Assembly: GCA_003574885.1 (NCBI GenBank) | Contig: PJFC01000001.1 | Coordinates: 930,001 to 994,000, forward strand | Source of the DNA: Geobacter sp. | GTDB taxonomy: Bacteria; Desulfobacterota; Desulfuromonadia; Geobacterales; Geobacteraceae | DNA length: 64,000 nucleotides | Reading direction: 5' to 3' | Shown here: positions 26,342 through 34,258 of the stretch, piece after piece | Position numbering within the stretch: position 1 is the first letter of the stretch | How the letters are laid out: each line of letters starts with the position of its first letter | Made by a program: the position numbers and the translations under genes | The notes under the pieces: model-generated | The model's database searches: none | Told to the model about the DNA's origin: nothing | The model's input: only the letters and a program-made list of their open reading frames with translations

Positions 26342-29026
26342 CTATTGCTGTCTTACAAGGGCCTCGCGTCTTAAAGCGGTTTTCAGCTCGTTAAGCACAT
26401 CAATCTTACCGGTGACAGGATAAGAACCGCCCCCAATATTGATAGTAATTGATCCCATATCAACAGGAGCGGTCACCGGTCCCCCGCCGGCAAAGGCCAT
26501 CTTTGCCACCGGCAGTTGCGGGGTCGACCTGACAAAACCGCCAAGCCGTGCCATAACATCTTTACCAGCGCCACCAAAGGGGTTATTAAACACGGACATC
26601 AACTCATCACCCCAGAAATGGGCGGCTTCATTGCGAATGAACCATTCACCAGGTCGAGCCATGACCGGGATGGAGTCAAAGGCGGAATCCCCGCCGGGAA
26701 GCTTGCCGCCGGTCGCCATACCGGTATAGCTCGGCGACGATCCGCCCCCCACCGTCTCAAGGATGATGGTTTTCTTCTCGGTTTTGGTCAGGTCATTCAT
26801 GGCGGCCTTGGTGCTGGCAAGCGCCGCCTCGTCCAGCTTAATCTCGATTGCTTTCGGATCAAACTTGGTGGCGGCGATCTCCTTCACCTTCTCCAGGGCA
26901 TCCACCGCCTCGGACTTCTGCTTCTTCATAATCATGACGCCGTTGTCCTGCACCTTCTGCAGGGCTTCGGTAGCCGCGGCAACACCGTCCACCCCTTCGG
27001 CCTGCGTATCTGACAGCCGGGACGCCAGCGCCTCGGCCTGCTTGTTGTACTTCAGCGCATTCTCGTAGTCCTGCGCGGAGTACGCCAGAAACGATTGTGA
27101 CAGCGCTTCATTGAACCGCTTCTGATTGTCGGCGTACTTCTGGTCTTCCGACATCCCCCTTTGCCGCAGGTCGCTGATCTTCTCCTGGATCGAGGCGCGG
27201 AAGTCGGCAATCCCTTTTTCGATCTCCTTCACCTTGTCGGCGTACTTCTTCTGCGCTGCCAAGTTGGCGTCCGTGTACGCCTTGAAACTTGCCTCCTGCT
27301 CTTTCAGCGCCTTCTTGTAATCTTCCGATCCCTGGCCGTAAATGGCGGAAATCCTGTCCGCCACCAGCTTGCGGGATTCGTACTGCTCTTTGGCAGCCGC
27401 CAGGGTGAGAATGGTAATGCTCTGCTCTGCCTGCTGTTCGGTGATGACACGATCCACAGCCTGTTGACGAATAGCAAGGATCTCCTGATTCAGCCCTTCT
27501 TTCCGAAGGTCCACCGCCCGCTGCACGGCGCGAGCCTGAATGATTTCACCGTCGCGGGCGTGCTGCTGCTCCAGGGCTTTGAGCGCATCATTCTTCACCC
27601 TCTCCCAGGCCAGCTCCTCCTTGTTGTCCTTAGCCATAGCCTTCTTCTGGTTATAGTAATTTTCTGCAGCCTTCATCCTGTCCCGGTATGCCTTCTCCAT
27701 TTCAGCCGATAGCGCCGCATCGGCATTGCCCGACTGTTTAGCGTATTCCTCGTTGATCTTTGCCAGCTCCTCGCCGGTTTTCTTTGCCTCATTACGGCGG
27801 CGCTGGCTGTTGCGGGCGTCTTCCGCTGCAGCTTTTGCGTTTGTGTTGTTGAGGTTGTCGTTTAAAATGCCATACTTCCTTTCCAGGTCTGCAAAAGCCC
27901 CCCCAGCGGCATCATTTATGACATCAAGGGATTTTTTGACGCGCTGTTTTCCTGCATCGGAAAAAAGATCACCGTTGAAAAAAGCCTTAGCATAAACGGC
28001 GGCCTTATCGAATGCTGCAGGAATACCGATTCCCATGATTTCCACATAGGAAATAAGGTTCTTGAACGCAAAGACCAGCTTTTCTGCACCCCCCATAACC
28101 ATGGCGATTGCCGGTTGAAGCGCACTGCCAAATGCGGACTTGGTTTTGAAGACTTCTGAATTGAAAGTATTCAAGGCCCCACGACCTTGTTTTGCGGCCT
28201 CTTCAGCAGAAACACCATAAGTAGCGTGAAGCTCTTTAGCCAGTGCGGGGAGCGCATCCGTTGCCATTACCTGTCCCTTTTGCATCTGGTTCATCAGTTC
28301 TGCCGTGGTGAGCCCTAAGCCTGTTGCCATTTTTTCGAGTAGGCCCGGGAAAGATTCAGAAGCGGTCTTCAGATCCTCCATATTTACTTTGCCCTTGGAG
28401 AGCATCTGTTGAAACTGATACAGCACTGCTGTGGATTTTTCGGCCGGAAGATGGATTGCGGAGGCGGCTTCAGATACAGCGCTAAACATTCTTCTGGCGG
28501 GTTCCCCCTCCATACTGGTGTTTTTTGACGCAACGGCAAAGGAGCTGTAAGCTTCGGCGGTCTGTTGCAGATCAAGCCCCAGGCGCTTTGCCTCTTCGCT
28601 GATGAACTTCCACTCCTCGCCCGCTCCCTGTGAAGAACCGGTTACCACTTTCAATTTGCTGTCAATGGCATCCATCTGCAGGGAAGCGTTAAAGGTTTCC
28701 TTTATGAATGACTTAATGGCATTTACACTAAATGCCGCTACTGCAAATTGAGCCATAGAACCAAGAGCGAGATTTAATCCTCCTACCGACTCACTACTTT
28801 TATTTGTAGCAGCACTGAAGTCTTTACCTACGGTAGTTATTCCTTCGCTGGTCTTCTTGACCGCCTTTTGCAGCTCCGCCATTTCCTTCTGGATGGCAGA
28901 CGGTCCGGCGGAAAAGGCGGTCCCCGCTTTAGCCTGCATATCCTTCAGCTCGTCCTGCAGCGTGATTAAGGTCTTACTGAAAGCGTCTTTTGCCGCAATT
29001 TCTATCGTTACTTTATTGTCTGCCAT
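26342..29026 (-). CDS. phage tail tape measure protein
   Basis: An 894-residue tape measure protein. The N-terminal part has the coiled coil and tape-measure domain (roughly 1-330) with TVGKDFSAATNKS, the LQQTAEAYSSFAVASKN region and QFQQMLSKGKVNMEDL near 220. A long Ala/Lys/Glu-rich coiled-coil stretch runs from about 380 to 760. A Gly-rich C-terminus follows with TGGKLPGGDSAFDSIPVMAR, a common phage tape-measure tail segment. Its length sets tail length in siphophages. ATG 29026 follows TGGAGA. Minor tail genes that normally follow are absent; the hairpin array and the element end come next. Confidence 0.93.
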   Translation of the reverse strand: MADNKVTIEIAAKDAFSKTLITLQDELKDMQAKAGTAFSAGPSAIQKEMAELQKAVKKTSEGITTVGKDFSAATNKSSESVGGLNLALGSMAQFAVAAFSVNAIKSFIKETFNASLQMDAIDSKLKVVTGSSQGAGEEWKFISEEAKRLGLDLQQTAEAYSSFAVASKNTSMEGEPARRMFSAVSEAASAIHLPAEKSTAVLYQFQQMLSKGKVNMEDLKTASESFPGLLEKMATGLGLTTAELMNQMQKGQVMATDALPALAKELHATYGVSAEEAAKQGRGALNTFNSEVFKTKSAFGSALQPAIAMVMGGAEKLVFAFKNLISYVEIMGIGIPAAFDKAAVYAKAFFNGDLFSDAGKQRVKKSLDVINDAAGGAFADLERKYGILNDNLNNTNAKAAAEDARNSQRRRNEAKKTGEELAKINEEYAKQSGNADAALSAEMEKAYRDRMKAAENYYNQKKAMAKDNKEELAWERVKNDALKALEQQHARDGEIIQARAVQRAVDLRKEGLNQEILAIRQQAVDRVITEQQAEQSITILTLAAAKEQYESRKLVADRISAIYGQGSEDYKKALKEQEASFKAYTDANLAAQKKYADKVKEIEKGIADFRASIQEKISDLRQRGMSEDQKYADNQKRFNEALSQSFLAYSAQDYENALKYNKQAEALASRLSDTQAEGVDGVAAATEALQKVQDNGVMIMKKQKSEAVDALEKVKEIAATKFDPKAIEIKLDEAALASTKAAMNDLTKTEKKTIILETVGGGSSPSYTGMATGGKLPGGDSAFDSIPVMARPGEWFIRNEAAHFWGDELMSVFNNPFGGAGKDVMARLGGFVRSTPQLPVAKMAFAGGGPVTAPVDMGSITINIGGGSYPVTGKIDVLNELKTALRREALVRQQ

Positions 29027-29041
29027 TCTGGTCTCCAGTTT

Positions 29042-29185
29042 TTATTGGTCGTCGGCACCCTCATGAATCTTGACATGAGCATCAATCATGTCTAAGAAGA
29101 AACCGTATCCCCACTGCCATAACTCGGACCCATGGCCGTATTCAGTGAGAAAAGCAGCCTGTTCGAGAAGCTCTGCAGCAGGGTT
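29042..29185 (-). CDS. -1 frame extension of the tail assembly chaperone
   Basis: In the frame one base behind the chaperone gene, an open stretch of 47 codons reads NPAAELLEQAAFLTEYG and ends IHEGADDQ, 15 bases before the tape measure start. It has no start codon of its own. It is the kind of segment that lambda-like phages join to the chaperone by programmed -1 frameshifting. The joining point that best preserves both frames is at the AAAA run 29184-29187; a canonical slippery heptamer TTTTTTC lies at 29236-29242. A one-base deletion in the A run would look the same. Confidence 0.6.
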   Translation of the reverse strand, partial: NPAAELLEQAAFLTEYGHGSELWQWGYGFFLDMIDAHVKIHEGADDQ

Positions 29186-29493
29186 TTCACAAATCCGGCC
29201 AGAGCCTCTGTGAGTTTTAACGCTCTGGCCATCTCGAAAAAAGCGGGGTTGGTCTCCTTAAATGCCTCGTAGACCGCCTGGAGATCATCATAGAAGAGAT
29301 CACCAGACAACAAAGCTTCAACATTGCCCTCAAAGGCCAGGGGAATGAGCGCTTTCACCCTTTCGGCGGCCTCGACAGCCGGAATGGTAGTAAGTGACTC
29401 TTCGCCACGGAATAGCCGGAATATAACAGAGACCGGTATTTCTGATATGGTGACTGCCTGACCTGCAACTTCGATTGATTTTGTACGTCTCAT
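29092..29493 (-). CDS. phage tail assembly chaperone
   Basis: A 133-residue acidic, helix-rich protein just upstream of the tape measure gene, the standard place for a siphophage tail assembly chaperone (lambda gpG equivalent). It starts MRRTKSIEVAGQAVTISEI and contains FRGEESLTTIPAVEAAERVK. ATG 29493 follows AAAGGAG; the longer frame to 29559 lacks a site. The last about 30 residues overlap the -1 frame extension. Family assignment is mainly positional and by composition. Confidence 0.7.
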   Translation of the reverse strand: MRRTKSIEVAGQAVTISEIPVSVIFRLFRGEESLTTIPAVEAAERVKALIPLAFEGNVEALLSGDLFYDDLQAVYEAFKETNPAFFEMARALKLTEALAGFVKTLLQSFSNRLLFSLNTAMGPSYGSGDTVSS

Positions 29494-29536
29494 GTTTAGC
29501 TCCTTTGTGAAATTAGTTGGCCTCCTGTCTGAGACC

Positions 29537-29644
29537 TCACAGACAGTGAAGCAGTACACGGGTTTCGACTGTGGCGTGAATTATCGCCCCATGAAGCTCC
29601 CAATCTGCTTTTTTGAATCCCGGTAAGGGTTCGCGGCGTTTCAT
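29537..29644 (-). CDS. possible tiny ORF (35 aa)
   Basis: ATG 29644 opens a 35-codon frame starting MKRREPLPGFKKADWELHG. It sits in the gap between two phage genes and has plausible composition, but there is no ribosome site and no recognised family. A seven-base inverted repeat, CTGTCTG/CAGACAG (29525-29546), overlaps its end. Confidence 0.25.
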   Translation of the reverse strand: MKRREPLPGFKKADWELHGAIIHATVETRVLLHCL

Positions 29645-29679
29645 TAAATGTACCTGTATCCTTGGAATTTTGTGGCGGA

Positions 29680-29838
29680 CTATATCTCCGCGTTTCGCTC
29701 GTCCTCGACCTGCTCGACCTGCTCATTGATCTTGAAACCTTGAGCTTCGAGTTTTTGGCAAGTAGCACTGACTGCAGCGCGGTAACCCTTTAGATAAGCC
29801 AGTTTTATTCCTGCCGGAGTTTCATTCAGGTTGGCCAT
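29680..29838 (-). CDS. small phage protein (52 aa)
   Basis: A 52-residue protein starting MANLNETPAGIKLAYLKGYR, with AAGGAGAT five bases before ATG 29838. It is charged and probably helical, with a repetitive EQVEQVEDE end. It lies in the leftward operon between the tail chaperone and a second small gene. No family is recognised. Its AYLKGYRAAV segment resembles the FTRGYIKSL part of the next small protein, hinting at a shared origin. Confidence 0.6.
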   Translation of the reverse strand: MANLNETPAGIKLAYLKGYRAAVSATCQKLEAQGFKINEQVEQVEDERNAEI

Positions 29839-29983
29839 TGTTATCTCCTTTCGAATCTAACTATATTTGCCTCATGACTGCTCTTTCGCTTCAATCAAGG
29901 CTTACACCTTACCGATAAACTTTAAAGGAGCTGAGCGCTTGATTTTGCCCTGCCATCTTAAGCAAGGAGTGCTTGAAGCGTCT

Positions 29984-30118
29984 TTAGGAATCAAGCTTTC
30001 CGGCTTCGTCGCTGCTCAACCATTTGTCAAGCACATCTGCCTGAGCTATTAACCCTACAGCTATATCCTTTAGCGACTTTATGTATCCTCTTGTAAAAGC
30101 TTCCTCTTCTGGTGTCAT
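29984..30118 (-). CDS. small phage protein (44 aa)
   Basis: A 44-residue acidic helical protein starting MTPEEEAFTRGYIKSLKDIA. ATG 30118 is preceded by GGGGGATAAGT, an acceptable ribosome site. It lies between the 52-aa gene and an unknown 153-aa gene in the same leftward run. Function unknown. Confidence 0.5.
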   Translation of the reverse strand: MTPEEEAFTRGYIKSLKDIAVGLIAQADVLDKWLSSDEAGKLDS

Positions 30119-30196
30119 ACTTATCCCCCATTTTTTTAGTTGCGAGACGTGGTGCCCGTGGTGGTTGAACTTTGGTTTTTCGTGGTGTCGGAAGCT

Positions 30197-30658
30197 TCAT
30201 AAACCTTTCTCCTTTCTGTTTTTTGTGTGAGGATCGCTTGGTTCGGTTACTCCAGCCGTTTCTGTGGTGGCCTGCCCCGCGCTAACCATATTCCCGCATT
30301 CACATAACTCCATGACCGACCCGGGGAACAAGTCGATCACGTCATTGAGGCCGGGGATTACTCGCGCCAGAATATCTGGTTTACGCTCCTCAAGAATCGT
30401 TATGGCCTCAGCGAAGGAACAGGCGCGGCCTTTCTCTGCCATGCGCTGCAACCAAAAATCAGTGCCGCAGAAAAACCACCTATGGGGCATGTCGTAGTCG
30501 TTAACGAGAAACTCAGCAACAACTTCACGCCCACTGTACCCGCTGAAAAGCTCCCGCACGGACCGCCCCCAAAGATCAGAGAGAGGGACAAAATCCCAAT
30601 GACCGTCAAGACGCTCCTTGATGCTGAACTGGATCATGGGATTATTCGTATGGATCAT
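30197..30658 (-). CDS. hypothetical phage protein
   Basis: A 153-residue protein with no recognised domain. It reads SIKERLDGHWDFVPLSDLWG, then FFCGTDFWLQRMAEKGRACS, and near the end a LCECGNM motif that could bind metal, followed by a Thr-rich tail. I chose ATG 30658 because it overlaps the end of the helicase gene by 17 bases, suggesting translational coupling; ATG 30637 is an alternative. The frame upstream of that is the shadow of the helicase gene. Confidence 0.6.
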   Translation of the reverse strand: MIHTNNPMIQFSIKERLDGHWDFVPLSDLWGRSVRELFSGYSGREVVAEFLVNDYDMPHRWFFCGTDFWLQRMAEKGRACSFAEAITILEERKPDILARVIPGLNDVIDLFPGSVMELCECGNMVSAGQATTETAGVTEPSDPHTKNRKEKGL

Positions 30659-32012
30659 AGTTTTCTGGATCACGCATATACCCCTTCCGCAGTCGGGACT
30701 TGCCGCGCTCGGCATTTTTGGCAGCCAATTGGTCGTATGGAGAGAGGCCGCGAATCTTGAGATGTGGTGCGTGCATATCGACAAGGAAAGAAAGGTTTTC
30801 CTCGCCATTGCGATTCTTGAGCAGTTTAAGGACAAGATTTTTCTGTTCGTCTTTCTGCAGGCCAATAAGATAGTCCGCGCTGGCCTCGATAGCGCCTGAT
30901 CCCTTGCCGCTGAATTTTTCAACCTGTCCGGCGGCGGCGCTGGTCCGGTTGATCTGAGTAAGCACAATCACCGGGAGATTGAGCCGCTTGGCGAGGTGTT
31001 TGCTGTTTTCGGCAACGTAGCTTATCCGCTCGTATTCGCTCTTTGCGTTATCGGCCCCCATGAGCCCCATGTAGTCAATTCCGATTGCACCAAGCTGGCC
31101 GTAACGCTGGCGGGCCAGGCGCGTGTAATGTTCAATGCGCTCGATGGTGAGCCCTGCCTGGTCGCAAACGATCAGCTTGTCAGCTTTGAGGTTGCGTAAC
31201 TCTTCAAGGGTTTTTTCCTTATAGCCAGCATGGTGATGAAAGCCGGATTCTACCCGGTAAGTCAGCGTTTCAAGGCCGATCTGAACGGTACGCTCAAACA
31301 CCCGTGTTCCGGGCATTTCCAGGGAGAAAAACAGATGATGCAGATCAGTACGATTGCAGGCATTGAGAAGCATGTTCTGCAGGACGGCGCTCTTATACAG
31401 CCCGGAATAAGCCTGGATAAACATAGTTTCACCAGGTGCACAACCCCGGATAATGCCGTCAAGGTCGGGAAAACCGGTTATAAACCGAGTTTTATCAAGG
31501 GTATTGACGTGCTTTTCGTAGAGATCAGCGAGGTGCTCAAGGGTGAGCAGGGCGTCGTCTTTCTGTCGGTGGGCGGTGCCTACCTTCTCTAGGGCGGCAA
31601 AAGCGATGGCAAGTAGCGCGTCGGGATCTTCAGTACTGGTTGCAGCTGTTGCGATCTGCCGGGCGGCGTCTATGACTTTACGGGCAATTGCCTTACTCTT
31701 GACAAGCCGGCAATGGTAATTGACATTGGAGCTGGTTACGACGCTGTCAAACAGGTCTCCCAGGTACGCAGGGCCGCCGACCTTTTCCAGTTCGCCGTTA
31801 GTCCTGAGCCGTGTAATTGTGGTTGTGAAGTCGATAGGCTCGCCCTGTAGCGCCTGAGCGAGCATGGTGCTGAAAATAATACGATGCCCCTGGTGATAGA
31901 AATCATCACGCTCCAGAGCTGCAGCAACGATATCAATTGCGCTGGGGTCAACCAGGACACTCCCGAGTACGGCCTGCTCTGCTTCGAGGTTATGCGGTGT
32001 TTCTTTCACCAT
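30642..32012 (-). CDS. replicative DNA helicase (DnaB family)
   Basis: A 456-residue hexameric helicase. The N-terminal DnaB domain starts TPHNLEAEQAVLGSVLVDPS, the usual opening of the family. The RecA-like domain begins near 185. The nucleotide-binding loop reads AYSGLYKSAV: Lys-Ser is kept, but the Gly normally just before Lys is Tyr. Later motifs IGIDYMGLM (Walker B type) and VLTQINRT (motif H3 type) are clear, and GSGAIEASADYLI matches the end of the motor. ATG 32012 follows GGGAGATA. It pairs with the initiator encoded upstream. Confidence 0.93.
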   Translation of the reverse strand: MVKETPHNLEAEQAVLGSVLVDPSAIDIVAAALERDDFYHQGHRIIFSTMLAQALQGEPIDFTTTITRLRTNGELEKVGGPAYLGDLFDSVVTSSNVNYHCRLVKSKAIARKVIDAARQIATAATSTEDPDALLAIAFAALEKVGTAHRQKDDALLTLEHLADLYEKHVNTLDKTRFITGFPDLDGIIRGCAPGETMFIQAYSGLYKSAVLQNMLLNACNRTDLHHLFFSLEMPGTRVFERTVQIGLETLTYRVESGFHHHAGYKEKTLEELRNLKADKLIVCDQAGLTIERIEHYTRLARQRYGQLGAIGIDYMGLMGADNAKSEYERISYVAENSKHLAKRLNLPVIVLTQINRTSAAAGQVEKFSGKGSGAIEASADYLIGLQKDEQKNLVLKLLKNRNGEENLSFLVDMHAPHLKIRGLSPYDQLAAKNAERGKSRLRKGYMRDPENYDPYE

Positions 32013-32054
32013 TGCCAGGTATCTCCCAAGTGTTTGCTTCAGCGTTCGCTCCCC

Positions 32055-32106
32055 AATAAAACCCCTTCAGCGCCTTGCATTTGTGGTGCAATCACGCTAA
32101 AGGGGT
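32055..32106 (-). terminator. Rho-independent terminator upstream of the helicase gene
   Basis: On the minus strand ACCCCTTTAGCG (32106-32095) pairs with CGCTGAAGGGGT (32072-32061) with one mismatch, followed by TTTTATT. It lies between the coiled-coil gene and dnaB, so leftward transcription can be reduced there. Confidence 0.7.
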
Positions 32107-32113
32107 ATTCGCC

Positions 32114-32719
32114 TTAAGATTGTAAGTATTCCCTCGTTAAGTCCTTTTCTGCCTTCTGTAAGACATCCTCGATATTTTTAATAAAAAGTACTTTCTTTTG
32201 CAGGCTTTCCATAAAATCATAACTGTTGTAGCCTCGCCCATAGGTACTACTACGACGATAAAGACCCTTATCTGCTGAAAACCAAGCCCGTTGTAAAATC
32301 GGCGTCAACTTCTCAAGCTCAAGCTCTGAAATACATTCCCAGCAAATTTCCTCTTTTTCTCCCAGAGTGGCCAAAAGGGCTCGATTCTCTTCTTCATACT
32401 TCTTTAAGTCTTCAGCCATCAATGTAAGAGCGGTTGAATTAGTTTTCTTTTTGCCTTTTGCAATAAGTAAATTCTGTTTCAAAGTATCAACCGCACTTTC
32501 CTGAATTTCACCCTTTGCATATTGCTCAACCGCTGCGCTGATCTCTTTTTCAAGCTTGTAAATGGTTATATCAAGATCATCAATAATCTTGTCAACCTTG
32601 TCATATCTCTGTTTTACTTCGACAATAGACTTATTAACCGCCTTGATATTGTCTTTAACCTGCAAGCATTCTTTTTTAACTGTTTTCAATAACGCTTTGT
32701 AATCCTTGTTTTCTTCCAT
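32114..32719 (-). CDS. hypothetical coiled-coil phage protein
   Basis: A 201-residue protein dominated by Lys/Glu/Asp-rich heptads: KSIVEVKQRYDKVDKIIDDL and the region around 110-140 suggest a long coiled coil from about residue 10 to 150. No family is recognised; it could be a structural or DNA-associated accessory protein. ATG 32719 follows AAGGAGAG; the open frame to 32773 lacks a site. The A+T content is higher than in the flanking chromosome. Confidence 0.7.
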   Translation of the reverse strand: MEENKDYKALLKTVKKECLQVKDNIKAVNKSIVEVKQRYDKVDKIIDDLDITIYKLEKEISAAVEQYAKGEIQESAVDTLKQNLLIAKGKKKTNSTALTLMAEDLKKYEEENRALLATLGEKEEICWECISELELEKLTPILQRAWFSADKGLYRRSSTYGRGYNSYDFMESLQKKVLFIKNIEDVLQKAEKDLTREYLQS

Positions 32720-32782
32720 ATTGACGCTCTCCTTATGAATAATTACTGGTGAAGAAAATGAGTTTGCTTTCAATCGGTGAAT

Positions 32783-33001
32783 CTAATCATTACATTTCTT
32801 CCAAGATTCAGCACCGGCAACAAGAGCTTCATCAATATTGTTCTCAACTCTTGTTGGTGCTGTCTGAGTAACTTTCTGCTGCTGAGGTGAACTGCGGTGA
32901 GCATAATTATCGGCTCCAGCAACAAGCGCTTCCGCTTCCAATTGCTCATCCCTGTTGCCTAATACAATTACGTCAAAGGCTGTTTTTCTTTCTTCACTCA
33001 T
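32783..33001 (-). CDS. small phage protein with internal repeat
   Basis: A 72-residue protein that holds two copies of the segment EALVAGA (followed by D or E), about 38 residues apart. It starts MSEERKTAFDVIVLG and ends WKKCND. ATG 33001 has AAAGGAGAATAA upstream, a sequence also found before the 62-aa gene at 33366. No known family. It may be secreted into the regulatory or replication network, but I cannot say how. Confidence 0.65.
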   Translation of the reverse strand: MSEERKTAFDVIVLGNRDEQLEAEALVAGADNYAHRSSPQQQKVTQTAPTRVENNIDEALVAGAESWKKCND

Positions 33002-33177
33002 GCTGTTATTCTCCTTTACTGTGAATTTGTCTTTCAGCCGTGGCGTTTTCGTGAACGTTGAAGGAGCCCACATGTATTCACGAAACGACGGGAGGCTTTT
33101 CTTTATTCCAGGGCGGGACAGCCGGAATAAACCCGTATTTTCTCCCCATAGTGACTAGGCTACAGAGAGAACCAATA

Positions 33178-33366
33178 TCATCCCTCTCCCCGCTCAGTTT
33201 TAGGTTGTTGAACCTCCTTTATTTCAGCCTCCAGCCGTTTAATCATGTCTTTAACCACTGTCGATTCCACCTCCAGTTTGCGGCACATTCTCTCGATGGC
33301 TACCTGTTGCCCCCTTAGATAAACAACCCTTACTTTTGGCGGTATATCGTCCCAATCTGTCACCAT
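33178..33366 (-). CDS. small phage protein (62 aa, helical)
   Basis: A 62-residue protein starting MVTDWDDIPPKVRVVYLRGQ; the second half is a charged helix (CRKLEVESTVVKDMIKRLEA) that could form a coiled coil. GAAAGGAGAATAA precedes ATG 33366, the same ribosome site as the next gene downstream. Function unknown. It sits between the initiator gene and the 72-aa gene. Confidence 0.6.
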   Translation of the reverse strand: MVTDWDDIPPKVRVVYLRGQQVAIERMCRKLEVESTVVKDMIKRLEAEIKEVQQPKTERGEG

Positions 33367-33424
33367 GTTCTTATTCTCCTTTCGTAGTGTTATGAAATCG
33401 ATTCAAGGCGCGGCGGGCGGTCCT

Positions 33425-33458
33425 GCCTGCTCTGCTTCGAAGTTATGCGGCGTTTCTT
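33425..33458 (-). repeat. duplicated dnaB 5' segment (scar)
   Basis: This 34-base sequence matches the dnaB gene start region at 31972-32005 with 32 identities, spanning codons that encode KETPHNLEAEQAG-like residues in dnaB. Here it forms the last codons and stop of the initiator gene and the following bases. It looks like the left-over start of an older dnaB copy. Confidence 0.8.
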
Positions 33459-34258
33459 GCTACCTCCCAGGGAGTGAATGAATGGAGCGGTACATCAAAG
33501 TCAGGGATTAAGCCTTTGTCAAAAAATCTATTCTCATCGTCTGGGCTGAATTTACCGGCCAGCAGGTTTATAGAACTGGTCAACCCTCCGAGAGTCGGAG
33601 CGCCTTGGGGGAATCTCTGAGCGGAAGGCATGTCAAGGTAGGCGCATGCGCGGGTTACCAGGTCTTCCAGGGAAAGACTCCCTGACAGTCGCTTGATGAT
33701 CGCGGCGTCCTTTGCGGTAATGACGTATTTTTCACCAGTGATGGTTGCAAAGGCAAAGCACCACCATTTTAAGAACCAGGTGTGATTCTGCTTTTTGATT
33801 TTATCGGCGGGAAGCGTCCCCGTGGTTTTCGGGGCGCATTCTTTTATGGTTAAATCTTTGGGTTCATATAAGAGGAGACATTTTGTCTCTACCCCTGGCG
33901 TCATTTTGTCTCTAGGGGTAGAGACATTTTGTCTACTTTTTGACTCTACCCCTGGCGTCATTTTGACTCTACCCCTGGCGTCATTTTGACTACTTTCTAG
34001 TAGAACTCGGTAAAGGCTTGAGGTCTTTGAACCGTTTGCTCTCTTTTCACCTTTTACTGAGATGTAGCCATGGTCAACGAGCCACCTGATTGACCGGTCA
34101 ATAGTCCGCAGGCTGTCTCCAGTCTTCATGGAGAGGTTGGCGCGGCTGGGCCAACAGTAACCATCATCATTGGCAGCATCGGCCAAGGCCAGTAGCAACA
34201 TTTTTACAGACTTGGAGAGCGGTGTTTTCCAGACGACAGACATCAAGGCTATGCTCAT
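33443..34258 (-). CDS. phage replication initiator with helix-turn-helix domain (O-like)
   Basis: A 271-residue protein. A winged HTH at about 15-75 (LLLALADAANDDGYCWPSRA, then the recognition helix with TIDRSIRWLVDHGYISV) resembles lambda O-type and other phage replication initiators. The middle (about 95-128) is encoded by iteron-like repeats, giving two copies of MTPGVE. The C-terminal part (about 150-265) has the AYLDMPSAQRF helix bundle. It overlaps the upstream gene by four bases (ATGA). Its last codons derive from a duplicated dnaB start. It should load the DnaB helicase at the internal origin; this is inference. Confidence 0.82.
   Translation of the reverse strand: MSIALMSVVWKTPLSKSVKMLLLALADAANDDGYCWPSRANLSMKTGDSLRTIDRSIRWLVDHGYISVKGEKRANGSKTSSLYRVLLESSQNDARGRVKMTPGVESKSRQNVSTPRDKMTPGVETKCLLLYEPKDLTIKECAPKTTGTLPADKIKKQNHTWFLKWWCFAFATITGEKYVITAKDAAIIKRLSGSLSLEDLVTRACAYLDMPSAQRFPQGAPTLGGLTSSINLLAGKFSPDDENRFFDKGLIPDFDVPLHSFTPWEVARNAA
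33879..33988. repeat. iterons inside the initiator gene (candidate origin)
   Basis: The core CATTTTG occurs five times on the plus strand, at 33879, 33902, 33925, 33959 and 33982 (spacing 23, 23, 34, 23). Between them lies CTCTACCCCTGGCGT in near-identical copies, one of them inverted (TAGGGGTAGAGA). An origin made of iterons inside the initiator gene is the lambda O arrangement. Confidence 0.75.

Noticed and set aside
30659-30967. N-terminal part of the long frame over the 153-aa phage gene
   Set aside because: This part is the shadow of dnaB in another frame; composition is Arg/Ser-rich and unlike the rest.
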